Below, in pieces: positions 18,357 through 28,137 of a stretch of 64,000 bases of DNA. The translations under genes were made by a program, and so were the position numbers. The notes beneath the pieces are model-generated. The model ran no database searches, was not told where the DNA came from, and was given only the letters and a program-made list of their open reading frames with translations. Position 1 is the first letter of the stretch. Each line of letters starts with the position of its first letter. The DNA is from an uncultured bacterium (GTDB taxonomy: Bacteria; Bacillota_I; Bacilli_A; RFN20; CAG-826). The stretch is taken from assembly GCA_949284685.1 (NCBI GenBank), contig CASDWE010000003.1, positions 92,612 to 156,611 on the forward strand, given 5' to 3'.

Positions 18357-20954
18357 TTATTGGAGTTGTTTTAATTGATTTTCTAAATTTTTTAAATTTT
18401 CTTCATGAGCTTTTAATTTTTCTTGTTCTAAAATTATTTTTTCTGGTTTTGCTTTGCTCATAAAGTTTGGATTATTAAGCATTTTATTGCAACGAATAAT
18501 CTCGGCTTTTTCATTTTCAATGTTTTTCAAAATTAATTTTTTAATGTCATCCTTATTAGCGTTAACTTGAATTAAAATATCGCCATAATTGTGAATAAAA
18601 ATTGCCCCATTTTGGTCAATCAAACTTTCTTCAACGCTTTCAATTTTGCTAGCAAAAGTAAATCTTTTTAAATAATTTATGAAATTATCAAAAGTATTTA
18701 TTCGCATATTTATTTTGAGTTGACATTCAGCATTTGGTGCTAATTTATTATTAGTTTTATAATTTCTAACATCTTTTATATAGTCTAAAAGTAATGATAC
18801 AGAATTATCAAAATAAGAATTTACAAATTTCCTTTTCACTTTTGGATAATTTTCAAGCATTATCGATTCAAGATGTTCTGGTAATGATAAATATATTTCT
18901 TCACTTATAAAAGGTGTATATGGATAAATTAGTAATATAATAGTTTTTAAACACTTATACAATACTTGATAAATAATATCTTTATACTTATCGTTGTTAT
19001 TTTGTAATGATATTTTAGACATTTCTAAGTAGATCGAACAAAAGTCGTCATAGACAAAATTATATAAATGTCCGCTAGCAGCATTAAAATCATATTTATC
19101 CATGTTTTTAGTAACATTTTTTATAGTGATTTGTAATTTATTTAAAATCCACGTTTCAAAGCCATCGAGTTTTGCTTTGTTAATGTCTTTTACCTTAAAA
19201 TCGCTTGGTAATACATTTAAAATATAGCGTGCAGAATTCCAAATTTTATTTAAATAATTATATGATGATTCAACTTTTTCTTTGCTATATCGCATATCTA
19301 GTCCTGGTGTTGAATTTGTTGTTAAAAAATAACGCAGTGCATCCGCACCAAATTCATTAACTACATCATTTGGATCAACACCATTTCCTAACGATTTTGA
19401 CATTTTTCTGCCTAATTCATCTCTTACTAACCCATGGATAATGACATTTTTAAATGGTGGTTTTTTTAAATTATATAATGATTGAAACATCATTCTAGAA
19501 ACCCAAAAGAAAATAATATCATAACCTGTTGATAAAACATCTGTTGGAAAATATCTTTTTAAGTCTTCGGTTTGATTTGGCCAACCTAAAGTGGAAAAGG
19601 GCCATAATCCAGAAGAAAACCACGTATCAAGGACATCTTCATCTTGGACATAATTTTCAATGTCTTTTGGAGGATTGACATCAACATATATGCTCCCATC
19701 ATCTTTTTTATAATATGCTGGTATTTGGTGACCCCACCACAATTGACGAGATATACACCAATCTTCAACATTTTCCATCCATCTTAACAATACTTTGTTA
19801 AAACGTCCTGGAACAAATTTAACTTTATTTTTGCTTTTTTGATTTTCCAAAATTAGTTTAGCTAATGGTTTCATTTTCACGAACCATTGTTTTGATAAAA
19901 CTGGTTCAACAACTGCATTGCTTCTTTCTGAATGGCCAACACTATGAACAATTTCTTCAATTTTTACTAAATTTCCTGAATTTTTAATATCATTAACTAA
20001 TTGTTCGCGGCAAACAAAACGATCTAAACCAGCGTATTTTCCACATAAATCATTCATAGTCGCATCATTATTCATGATTATTGGTCGTGCTAAATTATGT
20101 CGTTTTGAAATTTCAAAATCGTTTGGATCATGTGCTGGCGTACATTTCATGACACCAGTTCCAAAACTAATATCGACATATTCATCCCCTATCACAGGTA
20201 TTTTTTCATCGTTTGCAGGATTTATTACGTATTTTCCAATGTAAGATTTATAACGTTCATCGTTTGGATTGACACAAACGCAAACATCACCAAACATCGT
20301 TTCTGGTCGAGTCGTGGCGACTAATAGATAATCACTATTGTCTAGCAAACGATATTTAAAATAATAAAATTTTCCTTTGTCATCATGATGAATAACTTCA
20401 ATATTTGATAAAGCTGTTTTTTGTATTGGATCCCAATTAATTATTTTTTCACCTCTATAAATAAGGCCATCATTATATAAATCAACAAAAACTTTTTTTA
20501 CTGCTTTATTTAATCCTTCATCCAAGGTGAATCTTTCTCTTGTATAATCGAGCATCAATCCAAGACTAGCCCATTGCTGATGAATGTTTTTTGAATATTC
20601 ATCTTTCCATTTCCAAGCGATGTCTAAAAATTGTTGTCGGCTTAATTTGGATGTATCAACACCATCGTCTTTTAATTTGTTCATAATTTTGGCTTGTGTT
20701 GCGATTCCTGCATGATCGCAGCCAGGTAACCATAATACATCGTAGCCTTTTGCTTTTTTATATCTAGCAATAATATCTTGAATTGTCGTATCCCATGCAT
20801 GTCCTAAATGTAGTTTGCCAGTTACATTTGGAGGAGGTATAACCATAGAAAAAGCCGGTTTATTTTTCTTATTAGCAATAAAATAACCTTTTTCTAACCA
20901 TTTTTGATAACGATTTTGTTCTACAGTTTTATGATCGTAACGACTAGATAACAT
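18357..20954 (-). CDS. valS: Valyl-tRNA synthetase
   Basis: About 865 residues, class I. HIGH-type motif PNVTGKLHLGHAWD near the N-terminus, editing domain (CP1) with ATTRPETMFGD, KMSKS motif (GRKMSKSLGNGVDP), anticodon-binding domain and the C-terminal coiled-coil arm typical of ValRS. I place the start at ATG 20954, which has a perfect AGGAGG site; the frame extends 21 codons further upstream, but that part is the T-box terminator. Expression is controlled by the T-box leader at 20977-21177. The downstream peptide and radC genes are on the same strand and may be read from this transcript. Confidence 0.98.
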   Translation of the reverse strand: MLSSRYDHKTVEQNRYQKWLEKGYFIANKKNKPAFSMVIPPPNVTGKLHLGHAWDTTIQDIIARYKKAKGYDVLWLPGCDHAGIATQAKIMNKLKDDGVDTSKLSRQQFLDIAWKWKDEYSKNIHQQWASLGLMLDYTRERFTLDEGLNKAVKKVFVDLYNDGLIYRGEKIINWDPIQKTALSNIEVIHHDDKGKFYYFKYRLLDNSDYLLVATTRPETMFGDVCVCVNPNDERYKSYIGKYVINPANDEKIPVIGDEYVDISFGTGVMKCTPAHDPNDFEISKRHNLARPIIMNNDATMNDLCGKYAGLDRFVCREQLVNDIKNSGNLVKIEEIVHSVGHSERSNAVVEPVLSKQWFVKMKPLAKLILENQKSKNKVKFVPGRFNKVLLRWMENVEDWCISRQLWWGHQIPAYYKKDDGSIYVDVNPPKDIENYVQDEDVLDTWFSSGLWPFSTLGWPNQTEDLKRYFPTDVLSTGYDIIFFWVSRMMFQSLYNLKKPPFKNVIIHGLVRDELGRKMSKSLGNGVDPNDVVNEFGADALRYFLTTNSTPGLDMRYSKEKVESSYNYLNKIWNSARYILNVLPSDFKVKDINKAKLDGFETWILNKLQITIKNVTKNMDKYDFNAASGHLYNFVYDDFCSIYLEMSKISLQNNNDKYKDIIYQVLYKCLKTIILLIYPYTPFISEEIYLSLPEHLESIMLENYPKVKRKFVNSYFDNSVSLLLDYIKDVRNYKTNNKLAPNAECQLKINMRINTFDNFINYLKRFTFASKIESVEESLIDQNGAIFIHNYGDILIQVNANKDDIKKLILKNIENEKAEIIRCNKMLNNPNFMSKAKPEKIILEQEKLKAHEENLKNLENQLKQLQ

Positions 20955-20976
20955 ACTAATTCCTCCTAAAAAATAA

Positions 20977-21177
20977 AAAAACGTCCTCCATAAGGACGCA
21001 ATTATGCGCGGTACCACCTTAATTTATTAATTAATTAATACACTCGATTCGTTAACGCCGATATACGTAATTACTTAATCCTTACAAACTGACTTCAATA
21101 ATCTTTTCTAGACCCCACTTCCACCTTAAGGGGCTCTCTATCTAGCAGTATTATTTACTACTTTTTGTTCAACGGAC
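20977..21177 (-). promoter_or_regulatory. T-box leader, valine specifier GUC
   Basis: Minus-strand leader with AGTA and GAGAG elements of stem I, specifier codon GTC at 21091-21093 within TTGAAGTCAG, and the T-box sequence AAGGTGGTACCGCG (about 21003-21018). It ends in a terminator with stem CGTCCT/AGGACG and a T-run (about 20973-20999). Uncharged tRNA-Val should favour the antiterminator and valS expression. The specifier agrees with the downstream gene, which supports the reading. Confidence 0.93.
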
Positions 21178-21183
21178 AATTAA

Positions 21184-21211
21184 ATTATACTTAAAAATCA
21201 AATTCTTACAA
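21184..21211 (-). promoter_or_regulatory. Promoter of the valS T-box transcript
   Basis: TTGTAA (21206-21211), 16-base spacer, perfect TATAAT (21184-21189) on the minus strand, just after the engB stop. Start predicted at about 21177, at the foot of stem I. Confidence 0.75.
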
Positions 21212-21219
21212 TAAATAAT

Positions 21220-21801
21220 TTATAGATGAACTTCGATTATTTGTTTAAGCGTATCAAGATTTTTATTAGAGTATGTTGAAGTAAATATTAAATCGTCTTC
21301 AACGATATCAAAATTATTTTTAATTTCTTTTAAAATCGCATGTTTTTCTTTTTGATTTATTTTATCGGCTTTTGTTAAAACGACTATAAAAGGAATATTT
21401 TCACTTTTTAAAAAAGAGTATATATCTAAATCATCTTGATTAATTTTTCGGCGTGAGTCTAATAAAAATACCACAAATGAAAGAAATTTATTGTCGGTAA
21501 AATAATTTTCCATTAATTTAGCAAAAAAATTAATCTCATCTTTGTTAGAAAATGAAAAACCGTATCCTGGTGCGTCTACCAAATAAAATTTTTTATCGAC
21601 ATTATAATAATTCAAAAGTTTAGTATGGCCAGGTTTAGATGAGACAAACGCTAAATTTTTATTATTGCAAAGGCAATTTAAAAGGCTGGATTTTCCTACA
21701 TTACTTCGTCCCACAAATAATACTTCTTTAAGATTATCATTTGGTCTTGATAACTTATCATTAGAAGATTTTATAAATTGGGTATTGCGAAAATTAATCA
21801 T
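21220..21801 (-). CDS. engB: Ribosome-biogenesis GTPase EngB/YsxC
   Basis: 193 residues, TrmE-Era-EngA-like GTPase. G1 GRSNVGKSS (about 30-38), switch region with G2 SKPGHT, G3 DAPGYGF, G4 TKADK. This compact, single-domain arrangement with an N-terminal INFRNTQFIKSS strand is characteristic of EngB, which assists 50S subunit assembly. It follows lon by 16 bases on the same strand; the lon-ysxC pair is conserved in Firmicutes. Confidence 0.96.
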   Translation of the reverse strand: MINFRNTQFIKSSNDKLSRPNDNLKEVLFVGRSNVGKSSLLNCLCNNKNLAFVSSKPGHTKLLNYYNVDKKFYLVDAPGYGFSFSNKDEINFFAKLMENYFTDNKFLSFVVFLLDSRRKINQDDLDIYSFLKSENIPFIVVLTKADKINQKEKHAILKEIKNNFDIVEDDLIFTSTYSNKNLDTLKQIIEVHL

Positions 21802-21817
21802 ATCCAGCCTTTATGTT

Positions 21818-24130
21818 TTATTCTTTTATCAAAGCAACTTTTAAAGCATCGTCAACATTTTTCATAAATACAATGTTTAATGAGTTTTTAACTTCTTCTG
21901 GAAGTTCTTCAACGGTTTTTTTATTTTCTATTGGAACGATTATTGTTTTAATTCCCGCTCTTAATGCAGCTAAAGATTTTTCTCGAAGACCTCCAATAGG
22001 TAAAGCGTGACCACGTAAAGTTACTTCGCCAGTCATTGCAATATTTGGATCGATTGGTGTCTTGCTTAAGCAAGAAATTATAGCTGTTGTAATCGCAATG
22101 CCTGCACTAGGTCCATCTTTTGGGACAGCACCTTCTGGAACATGAATATGAACATCGTTATCGATAAAGATTTTTTCATCAATGCCATATTTTTTAGCGT
22201 TAGCACGAACATAATCTAAAGCAATTGTCGCACTTTCTTTCATTACATCGCCTAAATGACCAGTTAAAACCAAGCCACCTTTTCCTTTAAAGTAAGTTAC
22301 TTCAATTGGTAAAATATCGCCACCATATTCCGTGTAAGCTAAACCAGTAACAACACCTATTTGTTTGATGCTTTCTTTTTTGGTTGAATCAAATATTTCA
22401 GTTCCTAAATATTCTTTAACCTTACTTATATTTATCGTTATAGATTTTGATTTAGGATTTTCAACAAAATGAAGTGCGGTTTTTCTTAAACAAGAAGCAA
22501 TTTGTCTTTCTAATTCGCGGACTCCTGCTTCGCGAGTGTAATGTTCAATAACATATGCGATTGCATCATCGTTAAATTTAACATCGTGTTTTAATAAACC
22601 GTTAGCGTCAAGTTGTTTTTTTATCAAATGTTGTTTTGCAATTTGAATTTTTTCAAGAGAAGTATAAGAATTTACTTCAATAAGTTCTAATCTATCTCTT
22701 AATGGTGCTGGAACATTTTCTAAATAGTTTGCAGTACAAACAAATAAAACATCACTTAAATCGTATGGTTCTTCAATAAAATTATCATTGAAGGCAAAAT
22801 TTTGTTCTGGATCTAAAACTTCTAATAAAGCACTTGAAGGATCACCTTTATAAGATGAACCTAATTTATCAACTTCATCCAATAAAAATACTGGATTGGT
22901 AACACCGGCTTTTTTCATACCAGCAATAATACGGCCAGGCATAGAACCGACATATGTTCTTCTATGACCACGAATTTCAGCTTCGTCACTAATTCCACCT
23001 AAACTAGCCTTGACAAATTTTCTTCCTAACGCTCTTGCTATACTTCTGCCTAAGGAAGTTTTTCCACATCCTGGCGGGCCATAAAAACAAAGAATAGGCG
23101 ATTTTAGATTGCCAGTTAATTGCTTGACCGCTAAATACTCGACGATTCTTTTTTTAACTTTTGCTAAACCATAGTGATCTTCATCTAATATCTTTTTGAC
23201 ATTACTGATATCATCATTATCAATAGTTTTTTGCCACCAAGGCAAATTTAATAATGTGTCAATATAATTTTGAATAAGTGAAGTCTCAAGAGAACCAGGT
23301 GGCATCATTTCGGCTTTTTGAAGTTCGCTTAAAATCTTGCTTTTAATATTTTCTGGATATTGCCCTTGTTCCAAACGTTTTTTTATAGAATCGGAGCGAT
23401 CTTCATTTTCATTTCCATTAATTTCTTTTTTAATTGCTTTTAATCTTTCACGTAAAAAATATTCTTTTTGGGCCTGTTCACTAGAACTTCTAATCTCACT
23501 ATTTATTTCTTTTTCAATATCTAGATTAATTTGTTGAAGATCTAATGCTTTGCTAGCTAAATCGAATAAATCACCAACTTTATCAATTGTCAACGCTTTA
23601 AATTTTTCTTCAAATGGAATATTAGAAAATTGAATAATAGTATACGCTAAAAGATAAAAATCAGTTTCGATATTAATATTTGCTCCTTCGTGTCTTTTAT
23701 ACACCTCAAGCAAATTTAAATTTTCGCATTTATCTAATAAGCGATTTAAATAACCATACAATGTTGCTTGATCATTGGTTTCGTTTTCTAAAATTTCGCC
23801 TGTGGCAAAAAAACAATCATCTTTAAAATAAATGTTTGTAAAACGAACACGTGAATTTGAAATAATACGTAAAGTAAAATTTCTTCTATCCTGATTTAAT
23901 GAAATTATACGACAAAGACTACCATATTCATATACATCATCGTTGGTAATATCATCAACATCGGCATTTTTTTGAGCAGTTGCAAAAATCAAAGAATCAT
24001 AAGAATCTTTGCTAGCGTAAACTGCTTTTGATGAAATTTTGCGGCCCACTCCAATTGATTGAGTAATGCTTGGCAAAATTATTGTTTCTTTTGTTATAAG
24101 CAATGGAAGTTCCAAAGTTTTGTTCTTCAT
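21818..24130 (-). CDS. lon: ATP-dependent protease Lon (La)
   Basis: 770 residues. N-terminal substrate-recognition domain, AAA+ module with Walker A GPPGCGKTS (about 350) and Walker B VFLLDEVDKLG, sensor region, then the protease domain with catalytic Ser in PKDGPSAGIAI and the Lys of the Ser-Lys dyad downstream. It degrades misfolded and regulatory proteins in the cytosol. It follows trigger factor by 28 bases with a GGAGG ribosome site, so folding and degradation functions are linked in one operon (tig-lon-engB). No CIRCE or CtsR site was noticed before tig. Confidence 0.98.
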   Translation of the reverse strand: MKNKTLELPLLITKETIILPSITQSIGVGRKISSKAVYASKDSYDSLIFATAQKNADVDDITNDDVYEYGSLCRIISLNQDRRNFTLRIISNSRVRFTNIYFKDDCFFATGEILENETNDQATLYGYLNRLLDKCENLNLLEVYKRHEGANINIETDFYLLAYTIIQFSNIPFEEKFKALTIDKVGDLFDLASKALDLQQINLDIEKEINSEIRSSSEQAQKEYFLRERLKAIKKEINGNENEDRSDSIKKRLEQGQYPENIKSKILSELQKAEMMPPGSLETSLIQNYIDTLLNLPWWQKTIDNDDISNVKKILDEDHYGLAKVKKRIVEYLAVKQLTGNLKSPILCFYGPPGCGKTSLGRSIARALGRKFVKASLGGISDEAEIRGHRRTYVGSMPGRIIAGMKKAGVTNPVFLLDEVDKLGSSYKGDPSSALLEVLDPEQNFAFNDNFIEEPYDLSDVLFVCTANYLENVPAPLRDRLELIEVNSYTSLEKIQIAKQHLIKKQLDANGLLKHDVKFNDDAIAYVIEHYTREAGVRELERQIASCLRKTALHFVENPKSKSITINISKVKEYLGTEIFDSTKKESIKQIGVVTGLAYTEYGGDILPIEVTYFKGKGGLVLTGHLGDVMKESATIALDYVRANAKKYGIDEKIFIDNDVHIHVPEGAVPKDGPSAGIAITTAIISCLSKTPIDPNIAMTGEVTLRGHALPIGGLREKSLAALRAGIKTIIVPIENKKTVEELPEEVKNSLNIVFMKNVDDALKVALIKE

Positions 24131-24158
24131 CTATACTAACCTCCTTCAAACGGATAGA

Positions 24159-25433
24159 TTAGTTATTGTTGTTATAAAGATAATCTTCCGCTTGTCCTAA
24201 TAAAATTTGTGTTTTTAATTGTTCTTCTTGCGATTCTAATGCTTTTTTGACATCTTCAATTTTCATTTTGTATTGTTCCGCCATACGAGCATATTCGAAA
24301 TCTAATTCTTTTTCTCCGATAACAATTTCTTGAGCTTTCGCAACTTCTCTTAAAATTGTTACAGCATTTAAATTCTTAACAGCATCGTTACGCAAAGTTT
24401 CCATAAATTGTTCTTCACTTTGACCAACGACTGATAAATATTGTTTTAAATCAAAGCCGGATTGAGCCATTCTTTGTTCAGCATCTTTTTTTCTTGCTTC
24501 GACTTCGCTTTCAACAATTGCGTCGGGTATATCAATCGTAGAATTTTTTTCAATTTCTAAGAATAACTTATTCAAATAATCACGTTTTGCTTCACGCTTT
24601 TTGTTATTCAACAATTCATTTTTCTTAAATTGTTTTAATTGTTCGACCGTTTCGACATTTGCAATATTTAAATCTTTTACAAATTCATCATCTAATTTTG
24701 GCAACACCTTGCATTTTACTTCGTGCAAATTTACTTTAAAAACGGCTGGTTTTCCTTTTAAATTTTCAACATATTGTTCTGGGAATGTGACATTGACATC
24801 AAATTCATCACCACTTTTATGTCCCACTAATTGTTCTTCAAATCCTGGGATAAAATAATGTGAGCCGACCGCTAATTCATAATTTGATGCAGTACCGCCT
24901 TCAAATTTTTCTCCATCAACGCTTCCTTCAAAATCCATAATAACGGTGTCGCCTTCACTAACTTCACCATCTTTAGTTTTTAAAGTGGCGTTTTCATCTA
25001 ATAGATGATTGATTTCTTTTTCAACGTCTTCATCGCTAACGGTTGTTTCTATTTTCCCAACATTTAAGTTTGTATATTGGCCTAATTTGACTTCGGGTGC
25101 GGTAGTAATTAAAAATTTAACAACTAATTCCTCGCTAGACAACTTATCAATTGTGATTTGAGGACGGGCAAAAGGCTCGACTTTATCTTCCATTACGATA
25201 GCTTGATAAGCTGTTGGCAATAAACTATCAATAGCGTCATTATATAAGCGGCCTTGATCTATTTTATCTTTTACAAGATTATCAGGAGCGTGTCCTTTTC
25301 TAAAACCAGGAACAGTCACGTTTTCCTTTAATTTATTAAAAGCTTTTGTTTGAGCTTTACTCCATTCTTCTTTTGAAAAAGTAACAACTACTTCTGTTTG
25401 ACAATGTTCTAATTTTTGTAATTTTCTTTCCAT
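24159..25433 (-). CDS. tig: Trigger factor (ribosome-associated chaperone and prolyl isomerase)
   Basis: 424 residues. N-terminal ribosome-binding domain with the signature VPGFRKGHAP (here TVPGFRKGHAPDNLV, about 41-55), central FKBP-type PPIase domain (SEGDTVIMDFEGSVDGEKFEGG, VGHKSGDEFDVNVTFPE), and a C-terminal helical chaperone domain. It holds nascent chains at the ribosome exit. An AAAGGAG site precedes the ATG and a good promoter is seen at 25466-25494. First gene of the tig-lon-engB group. Confidence 0.97.
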   Translation of the reverse strand: MERKLQKLEHCQTEVVVTFSKEEWSKAQTKAFNKLKENVTVPGFRKGHAPDNLVKDKIDQGRLYNDAIDSLLPTAYQAIVMEDKVEPFARPQITIDKLSSEELVVKFLITTAPEVKLGQYTNLNVGKIETTVSDEDVEKEINHLLDENATLKTKDGEVSEGDTVIMDFEGSVDGEKFEGGTASNYELAVGSHYFIPGFEEQLVGHKSGDEFDVNVTFPEQYVENLKGKPAVFKVNLHEVKCKVLPKLDDEFVKDLNIANVETVEQLKQFKKNELLNNKKREAKRDYLNKLFLEIEKNSTIDIPDAIVESEVEARKKDAEQRMAQSGFDLKQYLSVVGQSEEQFMETLRNDAVKNLNAVTILREVAKAQEIVIGEKELDFEYARMAEQYKMKIEDVKKALESQEEQLKTQILLGQAEDYLYNNNN

Positions 25434-25465
25434 TTTAATTCTCCTTTTTTTGAGTTTCGCTATGC

Positions 25466-25494
25466 ATTATATATTATATAAAATGTAAAAACAA
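25466..25494 (-). promoter_or_regulatory. Promoter of tig
   Basis: Minus-strand TTGTTT (25489-25494), 17-base spacer, perfect TATAAT (25466-25471). Gives a leader of about 25 bases with the AAAGGAG site. Confidence 0.75.
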
Positions 25495-25512
25495 CTAATT
25501 AACTTCGTAAAT

Positions 25513-26400
25513 TTAAAAATTTCTAATGATGTCGGTTATTTTATTAATTAAATCTTTGCAATTTGCTGAGATTTCAACATTTTGCTCTAAATTATTGTTT
25601 AACATTCCATTAACGATATTATCAAGTGCTAAAAATAAAATTGTCGGATTATCATTTAGTTTAAAAGGATAGCAATAAAGTGCATAAAGACTTAAAACAG
25701 ACTCAAAAGTTGAATAATAAGTAGGATCTTTGACAATTTTTGCTTGTTCGATACAGTATTTAAAAGTTGGGTCGTTAAAAATACCTAAAATCGTATTTGG
25801 AATAATTTTTATAATTTCACCATGGTAGTTAAATTTGACTTCTTTATCAAAACCGCTGTCTTGCAAAGCAATCAAAGCAAGCGTGCGAGTTGATTCTTTG
25901 CTATTATTAAGCATAATACTTTCTAGTTCCGGCAAGAATAATTCAATTTTGTAGTTTTTAAGCGATGAAATGCCTTTTTTAATAATCTCATCATTTTCGC
26001 TTTTTAACATCTTTTGGATTGATTCAACATTATTTTGCAAATTAGAAACATTATTAAGCAACTTAATTATTTCTTTTTTATATTTTTGCATTTTTTCTTC
26101 TACGATTTGACTTTCGTATGGCATTTCTTCAAACTCTTTTAAATAATCCAATGCAAAATCATATTTTTTAAAATAAAAACATAAATTCATGGTGATATCG
26201 ATGAATTTTGGTAAATCTTGTATTAATTTTGCCTTATTAGTATTTAGAAGAGTAATCGATGTTTCAAAATTATCTAAAAAAGCATAACTAAGTATTTTTA
26301 AATACAATAAATCACTATCACTTTCATCTTTGACATTATCTATAACTTCTTGATAGTTACAAGAATTGAATAATCTTTGTATTTCCGTTTTAGTTAACAT
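25513..26400 (-). CDS. Repeat-containing helical protein of unknown function (TPR/DUF3196-like)
   Basis: 295 residues, almost entirely alpha-helical by composition. The N-terminal half shows paired-helix spacing like tetratricopeptide repeats (NSCNYQEVIDNVKDESDSDLLYLKILSYAFLD and following); a middle segment (LKSENDEIIKKGISSLKNYKIELFLPELESIML) looks more like HEAT repeats. Similar TPR proteins of unknown role are common in low-GC Gram-positives, where they have been named DUF3196. It lies 12 bases downstream of the tetR gene with no visible ribosome site and may be read through from it. Cytosolic scaffold role is a guess. Confidence 0.6.
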   Translation of the reverse strand: MLTKTEIQRLFNSCNYQEVIDNVKDESDSDLLYLKILSYAFLDNFETSITLLNTNKAKLIQDLPKFIDITMNLCFYFKKYDFALDYLKEFEEMPYESQIVEEKMQKYKKEIIKLLNNVSNLQNNVESIQKMLKSENDEIIKKGISSLKNYKIELFLPELESIMLNNSKESTRTLALIALQDSGFDKEVKFNYHGEIIKIIPNTILGIFNDPTFKYCIEQAKIVKDPTYYSTFESVLSLYALYCYPFKLNDNPTILFLALDNIVNGMLNNNLEQNVEISANCKDLINKITDIIRNF

Positions 26401-26412
26401 ATTAGTAGATTT

Positions 26413-26955
26413 TTAGTTGTTATCTAGCATTACATCTAATCTTAAAAATTTTAAAAATGCTTTAATTATATCTAGTTCAGAAGTTTTAAAGTTTTCATTA
26501 ATCCACTTTTTAAACGCTCCAACACAACCAAATATAATAAAAGTAATTACATAATCTTTTTCTTGCGGATTTGTCAATTGTTTAACCAAAATTGATTCGC
26601 CCACTAAATCATAAAAACGTTTGAAAATTAAGTTTGTAAAATGTTCACTTGCTACATTAAATAAAGCCTTAAATAATTTAACATTGTTTTTAATATAAGA
26701 ACAAATTCCATCAATTAAGGATAGATATTCATATTCATATTCATTAGCGATTGAACTAATTAATGTTAAGGCATCATCTTCTATTTCTTTAATTACTGCA
26801 TCTATTGAAGGATAATGTAAATAAAATGTTGAACGATTTATATCAATCGCTTCACACAACTGACTTATAACTAATCTTTTAGAACCATTCGCAGAATAAG
26901 TATCAATAACATATTGTTTTATCGCGGCTTTTGTCTTTTTTATACGACGATCCAT
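26413..26955 (-). CDS. TetR/AcrR-family transcriptional regulator
   Basis: About 180 residues. N-terminal helix-turn-helix domain of TetR type: KAAIKQYVIDTY, LVISQLCEAIDINRSTFYLHYPSIDAVIKEIED contains the recognition helix with the family's S-T-F-Y-L-H-Y signature. The C-terminal ligand domain is divergent. ATG 26955 is chosen because AGGAGA lies nine bases before it, inside the codons of the longer frame. It is divergent from the epimerase pair at 27.1 kb, and a palindrome sits in their shared promoter region, so it very likely controls them. Ligand unknown. Confidence 0.9.
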   Translation of the reverse strand: MDRRIKKTKAAIKQYVIDTYSANGSKRLVISQLCEAIDINRSTFYLHYPSIDAVIKEIEDDALTLISSIANEYEYEYLSLIDGICSYIKNNVKLFKALFNVASEHFTNLIFKRFYDLVGESILVKQLTNPQEKDYVITFIIFGCVGAFKKWINENFKTSELDIIKAFLKFLRLDVMLDNN

Positions 26956-27017
26956 TCTTTTTTGTCTCCTTTTCAACGTTTTGCTAATACTGTCTTATTA
27001 TCAATAAAATTAAAGTT

Positions 27018-27047
27018 TTGTTTCTTAATTTATACATAAATTATATT
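27018..27047 (+). promoter_or_regulatory. Epimerase promoter with an embedded palindromic operator
   Basis: Plus-strand TTGTTT (27018-27023), 18-base spacer, TATATT (27042-27047). The spacer holds the inverted repeat AATTTA-TACA-TAAATT (27027-27042). A palindrome between -35 and -10, opposite a divergent tetR gene, is the usual layout of a TetR operator. The operator function is inferred. Confidence 0.6.
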
Positions 27048-27085
27048 AAATTAAAAATATAAAACAATAAAAAGGAGGAAACAAG

Positions 27086-28135
27086 ATGCAAGAAAAATTA
27101 AAAATACTAGTCACTGGTGCCACTGGCCACGTTGGAAATAATCTAGTTAAAAAATTAAATTCAATAGGATTGACACCATATTGCTTGGTTTTGGAAAACG
27201 ATAATTGTTTTTCTATTAGAAACGATTCATATAACAAAATCATAGGAAACATAATAGATCGAGAGCAAATGTTTTCCATCATTAAAGAAATGGATATTGT
27301 CATTCATTTAGCCAGTCAAATTTCTATAAAAGCAAATGATGATTATTTAAAATTATATTCTGTTAATGTATCTGGCACTATTAATATAGCGGACGCTTGT
27401 TTAAATTATGATAAAAAACTAATTTATGCTAGTTCAGTTCACACAATTCCAATTACAATCAATAACAAGCCAATGAGCGAACCAACTTCATTTAACATTG
27501 ATACAAGTCATGGCAATTATGAAAAAACAAAATCGATTGCGACAGATTATGTATACAATTTGTCACATAATAAAGGTTTAAAAGCGACGATTATTTATCC
27601 AAGCGGTATAATTGGTGAAAACGATTATTTTATTAGCGAATTGTCTACATTATTTATCGACATAGCAAATAAAAAATTACCAGGATATGTCAAAGGTGGA
27701 TATGCTTTTGTCGATGTAAAAGATGTTGTTGATATGATTGTTGAAATAATAAATAGAAACAAATATAACACTGAATACATTATTTCGGGTGAATATTTAT
27801 CAATAAAAGATGTAATAGAAACTATTAACAAATGCTACCAAAGAGACAAACTTCCTATATTATTTAGCACTTGGTTTGTCAAATGTATGATTCCATTTCT
27901 TTCACTGCAGGCAAAAATAAAAAATAAAAAACCTCTTTTCACTTTTTATTCATTAAAAACAATATTGTCTAATTCTAATTTTGATATTTCTAAAGCTAAA
28001 AAAGAATTAAATTACGAGCCACGAGACGTCAAATTAAGCATTGTTAATGCATTAAATTGGCTTTTAAAAAACAAAGATTTTAAATTTAATAAAAAAAGTA
28101 AATCCACTTTTAAAAATATTACTGCTACAATGTAA
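27086..28135 (+). CDS. NAD-dependent epimerase/dehydratase family protein (copy 1)
   Basis: 349 residues, extended short-chain dehydrogenase. Nucleotide-binding GATGHVG (Gly11, 14, 17), acidic residue after strand 2 region, the S in ASSVH, and catalytic Tyr145-x3-Lys149 (GNYEKTK). This gives a working NAD(P)-dependent active site. Substrate unknown; relatives include nucleoside-sugar epimerases, dihydroflavonol-4-reductase-like and hydroxysteroid dehydrogenase-like enzymes. A strong AAGGAGG site precedes the ATG. Divergent from tetR and directly followed by a paralogue; a basic C-terminal tail (KFNKKSKSTFKN) is unusual for the family. Confidence 0.88.
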   Translation: MQEKLKILVTGATGHVGNNLVKKLNSIGLTPYCLVLENDNCFSIRNDSYNKIIGNIIDREQMFSIIKEMDIVIHLASQISIKANDDYLKLYSVNVSGTINIADACLNYDKKLIYASSVHTIPITINNKPMSEPTSFNIDTSHGNYEKTKSIATDYVYNLSHNKGLKATIIYPSGIIGENDYFISELSTLFIDIANKKLPGYVKGGYAFVDVKDVVDMIVEIINRNKYNTEYIISGEYLSIKDVIETINKCYQRDKLPILFSTWFVKCMIPFLSLQAKIKNKKPLFTFYSLKTILSNSNFDISKAKKELNYEPRDVKLSIVNALNWLLKNKDFKFNKKSKSTFKNITATM

Positions 28136-28137
28136 GT

